From an uncultured Nostocoides sp. (GTDB lineage: Bacteria > Actinomycetota > Actinomycetes > Actinomycetales > Dermatophilaceae), in the NCBI GenBank assembly GCA_936931335.1, contig CAKZIH010000389.1, positions 1-5,938 of the forward strand: a stretch of DNA of 5,938 nt, in the 5' to 3' direction. Within the stretch, counting starts at the first letter, position 1; every line of letters begins with the position of its first letter. Both the position numbers and the translations under genes were made by a program. Positions 1 to 5,645 of the stretch are shown piece after piece. The notes beneath the pieces were generated by a model. It was not told the origin of the DNA. It searched no databases and worked only from the letters and a program-made list of their open reading frames with translations.

Positions 1-1737
1 GCCGGCAGCCGCTACCGCGGTGACTTTGAGGAGCGGCTGAAGAAGGTCCTCAAGGAGATCCGCACCCGCGGCGACATCATCCTGTTCATCGACGAGATCC
101 ACACCCTCGTCGGTGCGGGAGCGGCCGAGGGCGCGATCGACGCCGCCTCCATCCTCAAGCCGATGCTGGCCCGCGGCGAACTGCAGACCATCGGCGCCAC
201 CACCCTGGACGAGTACCGCAAGTACATCGAGAAGGACTCGGCGCTGGAGCGTCGCTTCCAGCCGATCCAGGTGGCCGAGCCGACCCTGGCGCACGCCATC
301 GAGATCCTCAAGGGTCTGCGCGACCGCTATGAGGCCCACCACCGGGTCACCATCACCGATGCGGCCCTGGTCAGCGCGGCCAATCTCGCCGACCGCTATG
401 TGAACGACCGCTTCCTGCCGGACAAGGCGATCGACCTGATCGACGAGGCCGGGGCCCGCTTGCGCATCCGCCGGATGACCGCACCGCCGGACCTCAAGGA
501 GTTCGACGACAAGATCGCCCAGGTGCGTCTGGAGAAGGAGTCCGCGATCGATGCGCAGGACTTCGAGAAGGCCGCCAGCCTGCGCGACGACGAGAAGAAC
601 CTGCTCGCCGAGCGTGCGCGCCGGGAGTCGGAGTGGAAGGCCGGTGACCTCGATGTGGTCGCCGAGGTCGACGAGGAACTGATCGCCGAGGTCCTGGCGG
701 CGAGCACCGGCATACCGGTGTTCAAGCTGACCGAGGAAGAGTCGAGCCGGCTGCTCAACATGGAAGACGAGCTGCACAAGCGGATCGTCGGCATGGACGA
801 CGCCATTCGTGCGCTCTCCCAGGCCATCCGGCGTACCCGCGCCGGTCTGAAGGACCCGCGCCGCCCCGGTGGTTCGTTCATCTTCGCCGGTCCCACCGGT
901 GTCGGTAAGACCGAGCTCGCCAAGACGCTGGCCGAGTTCCTCTTCGGCGACGAGGACGCGCTCATCCAGCTCGACATGTCCGAGTACAGCGAGAAGCACA
1001 CCGTCTCGCGGCTCTTCGGTTCCCCGCCCGGGTATGTCGGTTACGAAGAGGGCGGTCAGCTCACCGAGAAGGTGCGCCGTCGTCCGTTCTCCGTGGTCCT
1101 CTTCGACGAGGTCGAGAAGGCCCACCCGGAGATCTTCAACTCGCTGCTGCAGGTCCTCGAGGACGGCCGCCTGACCGACTCTCAGGGGCGGATGGTCGAC
1201 TTCAAGAACACGGTGATCATCATGACCACCAACCTGGGCACCCGGGATATCGCCAAGGGTTCGCTCGGCTTCTCCGCCGGGCCGGACAGCCGCAGCGACT
1301 ACGACCGGATGAAGGCCAAGGTCCAGGACGAGCTGAAGTCGCACTTCCGTCCCGAGTTCCTCAACCGCGTCGACGACATCATCGTCTTCCCGCAGCTGAC
1401 CCAGCAGGAGATCGTGGCGATCGTCGACCTGGAGATCGCGAAGCTGGACAAGCGACTCAAGGACAAGGACATGGGCCTGGAGCTCACCGCCGAGGCCAAG
1501 GACCTGCTGGCCAAGAAGGGCTACGACCCGGTCCTGGGTGCCCGTCCGCTGCGTCGCGCCATCCAGCGCGAGATCGAGGACGTGCTCTCGGAGAAGATCC
1601 TCTACGGCGAGCTCAAGGCCGGCGAGATCGTCGCGGTCGGTACCGAGGGCGAGGGCAAGAATGCGACCTTCACCTTCACTGGCGCCCCGCACGCCGGCGC
1701 GATCGACCTGCCCCTGGTGATCGCGGACGCGGAGTAA
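1..1737 (+). CDS. clpC: ATP-dependent Clp protease ATP-binding subunit ClpC (5' end beyond window)
   Basis: ClpC is a cytosolic AAA+ unfoldase that hexamerises and threads proteins into ClpP for degradation. The frame is open from base 1, and 578 residues are visible. A complete actinobacterial ClpC is about 850 residues, so roughly 270 are missing: the N-terminal adaptor domain and the D1 Walker A. In visible-residue numbers, the D1 Walker B is ILFIDEIH (D31, E32) and the D1 arginine-finger region is ALERRFQ (about 81-87). The short middle domain with a UVR-like coiled coil lies at about 160-215. D2 holds Walker A GPTGVGKT (297-304), pore loop GYVG (344-347), Walker B VVLFDEVEK (D369, E370), sensor 1 N411 and sensor 2 GARPLRR (R515). 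The tripeptide LGF (422-424) matches the ClpP-docking loop, which ClpB lacks; with the short middle domain this identifies ClpC. The last codon is followed by TAA and then a strong hairpin. Everything visible looks intact. Confidence 0.97.
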   Translation, partial: AGSRYRGDFEERLKKVLKEIRTRGDIILFIDEIHTLVGAGAAEGAIDAASILKPMLARGELQTIGATTLDEYRKYIEKDSALERRFQPIQVAEPTLAHAIEILKGLRDRYEAHHRVTITDAALVSAANLADRYVNDRFLPDKAIDLIDEAGARLRIRRMTAPPDLKEFDDKIAQVRLEKESAIDAQDFEKAASLRDDEKNLLAERARRESEWKAGDLDVVAEVDEELIAEVLAASTGIPVFKLTEEESSRLLNMEDELHKRIVGMDDAIRALSQAIRRTRAGLKDPRRPGGSFIFAGPTGVGKTELAKTLAEFLFGDEDALIQLDMSEYSEKHTVSRLFGSPPGYVGYEEGGQLTEKVRRRPFSVVLFDEVEKAHPEIFNSLLQVLEDGRLTDSQGRMVDFKNTVIIMTTNLGTRDIAKGSLGFSAGPDSRSDYDRMKAKVQDELKSHFRPEFLNRVDDIIVFPQLTQQEIVAIVDLEIAKLDKRLKDKDMGLELTAEAKDLLAKKGYDPVLGARPLRRAIQREIEDVLSEKILYGELKAGEIVAVGTEGEGKNATFTFTGAPHAGAIDLPLVIADAE

Positions 1738-1752
1738 GCACCCCGCATACGC

Positions 1753-1796
1753 CGAAGGCGCCCGTTACGACCTCTGGGTCGTGGCGGGCGCCTTCG
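1753..1796 (+). terminator. Strong hairpin, probable clpC transcription terminator
   Basis: Sixteen bases after the clpC stop, a 20-bp stem (1753-1772 with 1777-1796) closes a 4-base TCTG loop. Read on the + strand, every position pairs, including two G-U wobbles (T1764 and T1765 with G1785 and G1784). Read on the - strand, those two positions become C-A mismatches, so the structure is better for clpC transcripts than for the opposing operon. No clear U-tract follows, which is usual for actinobacterial terminators. It could also slow leftward transcription. Termination is inferred from position and stem strength. Confidence 0.8.
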
Positions 1797-1804
1797 TCTG
1801 TGCC

Positions 1805-1832
1805 CCCCGTTATTGCCGATGGGCTAGCGGGG
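1805..1832. terminator. Weak hairpin between the convergent genes
   Basis: An 8-bp stem, CCCCGTTA (1805-1812) with TAGCGGGG (1825-1832), surrounds a 12-base loop that can form a further 3-bp inner helix. One pair is a G-U wobble on the + strand and a C-A mismatch on the - strand. It lies just past the stop codon of the small minus-strand ORF and could be the 3' end of the leftward operon or a backup for clpC. No T-tract is present. The stem is short and such structures arise easily in GC-rich DNA. Confidence 0.25.
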
Positions 1833-1837
1833 TGGGC

Positions 1838-1972
1838 TCAGTAGGAGTCGTCCGCGCCCTCACCCTGGACGGGGGCGCTCTCGTCCCGGCCGCCGGCTGC
1901 CGGGGGAATCTCGCTCAGCGGGGTCTCGTCGTGCTGGGGCAGTTCGGTTGCCTCGTCGGGCTGCTCGCTCAT
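1838..1972 (-). CDS. Small acidic hypothetical protein (44 aa)
   Basis: I do not recognise a family. The ORF runs from ATG at 1972 to TGA at 1838-1840 and begins MSEQPDEATELPQHD. It has 12 Asp/Glu against one Arg and one His, no Lys, no Cys, five prolines and a Tyr C-terminus. It should be a very acidic, probably disordered soluble protein, with no signal peptide or membrane segment. Three things favour a real gene. First, AGGG (1980-1983) sits 7 bases before the ATG. Second, hand-counted G+C by codon position is about 80% / 50% / 89%, the pattern of high-GC coding sequence. Third, it fills the gap neatly between the regulator gene and the hairpins, 37 bases after the regulator stop. It may be the last gene of the operon or an independent unit. 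The ORF is short enough that chance is not excluded. Confidence 0.5.
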   Translation of the reverse strand: MSEQPDEATELPQHDETPLSEIPPAAGGRDESAPVQGEGADDSY

Positions 1973-1979
1973 GGCGCCA

Positions 1980-1983
1980 CCCT
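1980..1983 (-). promoter_or_regulatory. Ribosome binding site of the small acidic ORF
   Basis: On the - strand AGGG (within AGGGTGG) lies 7 bases upstream of the ATG at 1972. The match to the anti-Shine-Dalgarno is moderate but correctly spaced, and it is the main start-site support for the 44-residue ORF. Confidence 0.4.
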
Positions 1984-2009
1984 AGCCCCGGCGCGGGCGG
2001 GCGCGGCCG

Positions 2010-2795
2010 CTAAGCGCGGACGACCTCGAGGCCGAAATCGCGGGTCAGCGCCGCGGCGTCGGCGGGCGCCAGCCCGTCGTCGGTGACCACCACGTCCAGG
2101 TCGCTGAGGGCGGCATACCGGAACACGGACTCCCGACCGAACTTGGACGAGTCGGCGAGCAGCACCCGCAGCCGCGCCGACTCGACCATCGCCGCCTTGA
2201 CCGCGGCCTCCGCTTCGTCCGGGGTGCCCAGCCCGTATGCCGTGGAGAACGCATTGGTGCCCAGGACGGCCACATCGGCGCGCACCGTGGCCAGGGCGCG
2301 CAGCGCCCAGTGATCCACGGTCGCTTCCGTCTCCGGGCGCACCCGGCCGCCGAGCAGCGACAAACGCCGGACCCGGGGCAGCAGGCTCGCGGCGATGGGC
2401 AGGGAGTTGGTGATCACCAGCAGGCCGGCGCCGGCCTCAAGCGCGTCGGCGAAGGCGGCGGTGGTCGAGCCGGAGTCGAGCAGCAGCACCCCGCTGTCCG
2501 GGACGAAGCGTTGTGCCGCCCGGGCAATCCGGGCTTTCTGGGCAGCGCCAGCGGTGCGCGCGGCGACGGGGGTCTCCTGGGCCAGCGATTCCAGCGGCAC
2601 CGCCCCGCCATGCACCCGGCGCAGCAGTCCGCGCTCCTGAAGCTGGATCAGGTCCTTGCGGACCGTCTCATGGGTGACCCCGAAGCGGTCGGCCAGCGCG
2701 GTGGCGCTGACCTGACCGCGGCGGTGGAGTTCGGCGAGGACCTCTTTGTGACGCACCGCGGCCAGGCCGTAGTCGGGTTCGGCCGCGCGGCTCAC
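2010..2795 (-). CDS. DeoR/GlpR-family transcriptional regulator of the sugar operon
   Basis: This 261-residue protein has the standard DeoR-family layout and length. The N-terminal winged helix-turn-helix is at about 14-66, with the signature VTHETVRKDLIQLQERGLLRR followed by VHGGA (61-65). The C-terminal sugar-phosphate sensing domain (about 80-250) has LDSGSTT (106-112), the TPDEAEAAVK segment (191-200) and LADSSKFGR (213-221), where the lysine is typical of the family. These proteins usually repress their own operon and are released by a phosphorylated pathway intermediate. The start is GTG at 2795, overlapping the TGA of the dehydrogenase in GTGA. No Shine-Dalgarno sequence is visible, so translation probably depends on coupling. 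Its place as the distal regulator gene suggests autoregulation of the operon. The inducer is unknown; a ketose phosphate made by one of the kinases is the natural guess. The operator should lie upstream of the kinase gene, outside the window. Confidence 0.93.
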   Translation of the reverse strand: MSRAAEPDYGLAAVRHKEVLAELHRRGQVSATALADRFGVTHETVRKDLIQLQERGLLRRVHGGAVPLESLAQETPVAARTAGAAQKARIARAAQRFVPDSGVLLLDSGSTTAAFADALEAGAGLLVITNSLPIAASLLPRVRRLSLLGGRVRPETEATVDHWALRALATVRADVAVLGTNAFSTAYGLGTPDEAEAAVKAAMVESARLRVLLADSSKFGRESVFRYAALSDLDVVVTDDGLAPADAAALTRDFGLEVVRA

Positions 2796-3814
2796 GGCCG
2801 GATCACGACCTTGATCTCGTTTCCGCCGCTGGAGGCGTCGAAGGCGGCCCGGGCCTCCTCCAACGGGAATTCGGCGGTGACCAGATCGGCTCCGCGCACC
2901 GCGCCGGAGCGGATGATCTCGATCGACTTGGCGTAATCCTCCGGCACATAGGTGGCGCAGCCCTGGATGCGGATCTGGTTGTCCTGCACCACGATCGCGG
3001 GGATCGTCAGGTCATCGGCCGGCACCCCGACGATCGCGACGGTGCCGCCCTTGACCGCGAGTGCGATGGCCGCGCTGATCGTCGACTGGATCGCCACGCA
3101 GTCGAAGACCACGTCCGCGCTCTCGCCCAACTCCGCCTGCACCTGGGCCACCACATCCGCGGCGCTCGCGTCGATGGCGGCATCCGCACCGCGGCTCAGC
3201 GCCAGTTCGCGCTTGCGCGGATTGGGGTCGGTGACCACGACGCGGCGGGCCCCGTCATACCGGGCGACGGTGGCCATCAACTGACCGATGGTCCCGGCGC
3301 CCATGACCACCACGGCCCGATCGCGCAGCGGCCCGCAAATCCGGCCGGCGTGCACCGGGGTGGAGAGCGGCTCGATCATCGCCGCGTCGAGATCGTCCAG
3401 CGCCGCCGGTATGACGTGCAGCCGGTCCGCGCGGACCACGAACTCCTGCGCCATCCCACCCTGTTCGTAGCCGCAGCCGAAGAACTGGAGGTTCTCGCAG
3501 AGGTTCTCCTGACCGGCGCGGCACTGCTTGCATTCCCAGCACGGCAGGGTCGGTTCCACGGTCACCCGGTCACCGATGGCGACATTGTCCACACCCTCGC
3601 CGAGTTCGGTGATCACGCCGGTGGCCTCGTGGCCGGGGCGGTAGGGGATGGGGATCAGCGGGTGGCGCCCGTGCAGGGCGTGGGTATCGGAGCCGCAGAC
3701 ACCGATCAGCGTGGTGCGCGCCCGGACCTCACCGGCGCGCAGTGTGGCGGCGGGTTCGCTGATGACTTCGAGGCTGTCCAGGCCGGTGACGACGACGCGA
3801 CGGATCTGACTCAT
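2792..3814 (-). CDS. Zinc-dependent medium-chain alcohol/polyol dehydrogenase
   Basis: This 340-residue MDR-superfamily enzyme is of the sorbitol/galactitol-phosphate/threonine dehydrogenase type and probably oxidises a secondary alcohol to a ketose with NAD+. The catalytic zinc site is visible as C40 (GVCGSD), H62-E63 (GHE) and probably E148 (IEPL). The structural zinc lobe has all four cysteines: C92, C95, C98 and C106. The Rossmann fold has GAGTIG (172-177), with D196 at the end of the next strand (VVVTDP), which favours NAD+ over NADP+. The frame is open upstream to 3940, but ATG 3814 is preferred. It gives the family length, has GAAGGAA 8 bases upstream, and overlaps the kinase stop as ATGA. 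The stop overlaps the start of the regulator gene. The substrate could be a free polyol such as galactitol or its 1-phosphate; the sequence alone does not decide. Confidence 0.93.
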   Translation of the reverse strand: MSQIRRVVVTGLDSLEVISEPAATLRAGEVRARTTLIGVCGSDTHALHGRHPLIPIPYRPGHEATGVITELGEGVDNVAIGDRVTVEPTLPCWECKQCRAGQENLCENLQFFGCGYEQGGMAQEFVVRADRLHVIPAALDDLDAAMIEPLSTPVHAGRICGPLRDRAVVVMGAGTIGQLMATVARYDGARRVVVTDPNPRKRELALSRGADAAIDASAADVVAQVQAELGESADVVFDCVAIQSTISAAIALAVKGGTVAIVGVPADDLTIPAIVVQDNQIRIQGCATYVPEDYAKSIEIIRSGAVRGADLVTAEFPLEEARAAFDASSGGNEIKVVIRP

Positions 3815-4791
3815 GGCTGGCTTCCTTCGGGGGTGGGGTCGGTATGGGGGCGGAGTTTGCGCACACGGATGCCGGCGCTGCCGCGGGTGCCGGGCTGCGG
3901 ATCGACGGTGGTCGGGCACAGACAGGACGAACGCCCCCACGCCAGGGCGCGCGCCATCCGTTGCGTCGGGTCGCCGGGGGCGGCCAGCCAGCCGGCGAGG
4001 AAGGCGTCGCCCGCCCCGGCCGTGTTGACCGGGGTGAGCGCCGGTCCGCTACCGTGCAGGGCCCGTTTGCCGTCACTCCAGACCGCGCCCGCGGCGCCCA
4101 TGCTCACCAGCACTTCGCTGCCACTGGCGCGGGCCAGCCCGGCGGCGGCGTCGGCCACGGCCTCGGGGGTGGCCCCGGTCAGAGTGGGGTCGCCGGTCAA
4201 CTCGGCGAGTTCCAGGTCGTTGGGGGCGATGAGGTCGGCGCCGGCGTCCAGGGCGGCGCGCAGCGCCGGGCCGGACAAATCGGCGGCGCTGGCGTAGCCG
4301 TGCTCGCGGGCGAGGGCGAGTATGCGGCATACGGACTCGGGGGCGATGCCGGGCGGCAGCGAACCGGCCACCACCAGCCACCGTTCACCCGCCTCGGATG
4401 GGGTGTCCAGGGCCGCGACCAGGGTCGCCAGGGTGCGCTCGAAGTCGGGCTCGGCGAGCGGAGAACCGGGGCCGTTGACCTTGATGGTGCGGCCGTCGGC
4501 CAGCAACAGGCTGGTGTTGATCCGGCACTCGCCGGCCACCGCGACTCCGCGATGAGCCAGTCCTGCCGCGTCCAACAGGTCGCTCAGGTGCCGGCCGGTG
4601 CCGCCGGCGGTGGGCAGGACCGCGCGGGTGGGTACCCCGGCGGCGTGCAAGTCGAGCGAGACGTTCACGCCCTTGCCGCTGGGCTCCAGGGTCTGGGTGC
4701 GGGTGCGGTGGATGTCCCGGTCGGTCAGTGCGTCCTCCGCCAGGGCGTAGGTGAGGTCCAGGCTGGGGTTGAGCGTGAGGGTGACGATCAT
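3811..4791 (-). CDS. PfkB-family kinase, 1-phosphofructokinase/tagatose-6-phosphate kinase type
   Basis: This 326-residue enzyme of the FruK/LacC branch of the PfkB (ribokinase) superfamily probably phosphorylates a ketohexose monophosphate to the 1,6-bisphosphate used by the neighbouring aldolase. The opening TLTLNPSLDLTY (4-15) is typical of FruK/LacC, and GKGVNVS (39-45) is the substrate-binding glycine motif. PNDLELAELTG (190-200) and SMGAAGAV (230-237) are further family blocks. NTAGAGDAF (256-264) carries the anion hole and the catalytic base D262. The C-terminus ends in a polar tail from about residue 305 that looks longer than usual for FruK. ATG 4791 overlaps the aldolase stop (ATGA); no good Shine-Dalgarno is seen, so coupling is likely. 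Its own stop overlaps the dehydrogenase start. Fructose-1-phosphate or tagatose-6-phosphate are the main candidate substrates; adjacency to a GatY-like aldolase favours the latter. Confidence 0.92.
   Translation of the reverse strand: MIVTLTLNPSLDLTYALAEDALTDRDIHRTRTQTLEPSGKGVNVSLDLHAAGVPTRAVLPTAGGTGRHLSDLLDAAGLAHRGVAVAGECRINTSLLLADGRTIKVNGPGSPLAEPDFERTLATLVAALDTPSEAGERWLVVAGSLPPGIAPESVCRILALAREHGYASAADLSGPALRAALDAGADLIAPNDLELAELTGDPTLTGATPEAVADAAAGLARASGSEVLVSMGAAGAVWSDGKRALHGSGPALTPVNTAGAGDAFLAGWLAAPGDPTQRMARALAWGRSSCLCPTTVDPQPGTRGSAGIRVRKLRPHTDPTPEGSQP
3823..3827 (-). promoter_or_regulatory. Ribosome binding site that sets the dehydrogenase start
   Basis: On the - strand AAGGA (inside GAAGGAA) lies 8 bases before ATG 3814. 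It rules in the 340-residue form over an in-frame extension of 42 residues. The site is inside the last codons of the PfkB kinase gene, so this junction has both an overlap and its own strong site. Confidence 0.75.
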
Positions 4792-5627
4792 CGGGGCCGG
4801 CCGACGAGCCCGGCGAGGCGTTGGGCGACCTCGGCGATGGCGTCCCGGGCGGGGGCGAGGTATTTGCGCGGGTCAACGGCCTCGTCCTTGGCCAGGCGCT
4901 CGCGGACCGCGCCGGTGAAGGCGACATTGAGGATGGTGCCGATATTGACCTTGACGATGCCCGCGGCCACCGCTTTGTGCAGCAGATCATCCGGGACGCC
5001 GGAGGAGCCGTGGAGTACCAGCGGCACCGGAACCGCCGCGGCCAGGGCGCCGACCAGGTCGAGGTCGAGCTTGGCGGTGCGCTCCACCATGGCGTGGGAG
5101 CTGCCAACGGCCACCGCGAGCGCATCCACCCCGGTGTCCGCGACGAACCGGGCGGCCTCGTCCGGATCGGTGCGCACCCCCGGTGCGTGGGCGCCGTCCT
5201 TGCCGCCGACCTCACCGAGTTCGGCCTCCACGAAGAGCCCCTGGGCGTGGCCCCAGTCAGCGGCGGCACGGGTGGTGGCGACATTGTCCGCATACTCCAG
5301 GGCACTGGCGTCGAACATCACCGAGCTGAGCCCGGCGTCGGCGCACTGGTGCAGCAGGTCCTGGTCGTCGACGTGATCGAGGTGCACCGAGATCGGGACC
5401 GCGGCGGCCGCGGCCACCTCGCGCGTGGCGGCGGCGATCGGGCGCAGGTGGCCGCCGTGGAAGCGGACCGCATTCTGGCTGAGCTGCAGGATCACCGGCA
5501 CCCCGGCGCGTTCCGCTCCGGCGGCGATGCCCTCGGCGTGCTCCAGGGTGATCACATTGAATGCCGCCACGCCATGCCCGGCGCGGGCGGCCTGGGTGAC
5601 GAGATCGGCGGTGGTGGCAAGCGGCAT
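4788..5627 (-). CDS. Class II ketose-bisphosphate aldolase (GatY/KbaY/FbaA type)
   Basis: This 279-residue zinc aldolase cleaves a ketose 1,6-bisphosphate (tagatose or fructose) to DHAP and glyceraldehyde 3-phosphate. The length fits the short GatY/KbaY-like subfamily rather than long class IIA fructose-bisphosphate aldolases. VHLDH (81-85) supplies the proposed catalytic D84 and zinc ligand H85. VEAELGEVGG (133-142) is the conserved acidic block, and H178 (GSSHAM) and H206 (LVLHGSSG) are the other likely zinc ligands. KVNIGT (226-231) binds the substrate phosphate. GSSHAM replaces the GTAHG form of the enterobacterial enzymes. The start is ATG 5627, with AAGGA 9 bases upstream; the gap to the upstream kinase gene is only 18 bases. 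The stop overlaps the next gene in ATGA. GatY and KbaY normally work with a GatZ/KbaZ partner, and none is seen here. Whether it prefers tagatose- or fructose-bisphosphate, or another ketose phosphate, is open. Confidence 0.93.
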   Translation of the reverse strand: MPLATTADLVTQAARAGHGVAAFNVITLEHAEGIAAGAERAGVPVILQLSQNAVRFHGGHLRPIAAATREVAAAAAVPISVHLDHVDDQDLLHQCADAGLSSVMFDASALEYADNVATTRAAADWGHAQGLFVEAELGEVGGKDGAHAPGVRTDPDEAARFVADTGVDALAVAVGSSHAMVERTAKLDLDLVGALAAAVPVPLVLHGSSGVPDDLLHKAVAAGIVKVNIGTILNVAFTGAVRERLAKDEAVDPRKYLAPARDAIAEVAQRLAGLVGRPR

Positions 5628-5636
5628 ACGGGCGAG

Positions 5637-5641
5637 TCCTT
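5637..5641 (-). promoter_or_regulatory. Ribosome binding site of the aldolase gene
   Basis: On the - strand AAGGA lies 9 bases before ATG 5627, within the 18-base gap after the FGGY kinase stop. It fixes the aldolase start, which also agrees with the family's N-terminus (a short lead into the first helix). Confidence 0.7.
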
Positions 5642-5645
5642 GGGG

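Noticed and set aside
396..1001. A 201-codon open frame on the - strand inside clpC
   Set aside because: Its product is Ser/Arg-rich without family motifs and is the antisense shadow of the conserved ClpC ATPase domains.
1973..2009. Possible promoter or operator in the 37 bases between the regulator and the small ORF
   Set aside because: The stretch is nearly all G and C, with no -10-like element or inverted repeat beyond the ribosome binding site region.
2310..2936. A 208-codon + strand frame opposite the regulator gene
   Set aside because: It is antisense to a DeoR protein with an intact helix-turn-helix and sensor domain, and its translation has no recognisable domain.
3815..3940. In-frame N-terminal extension of the dehydrogenase to an upstream start at 3940
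   Set aside because: The added 42 residues are Arg/Pro-rich with no family match and lie over the end of the PfkB gene. ATG 3814 has a strong ribosome binding site and gives the normal family length.
3844..5376. A 510-codon open frame on the + strand opposite the kinase and aldolase genes
   Set aside because: It is a low-complexity Gly/Ala/Arg translation with no recognisable motifs. It lies antisense to two genes with clear catalytic residues, and long antisense open frames are common in GC-rich DNA.
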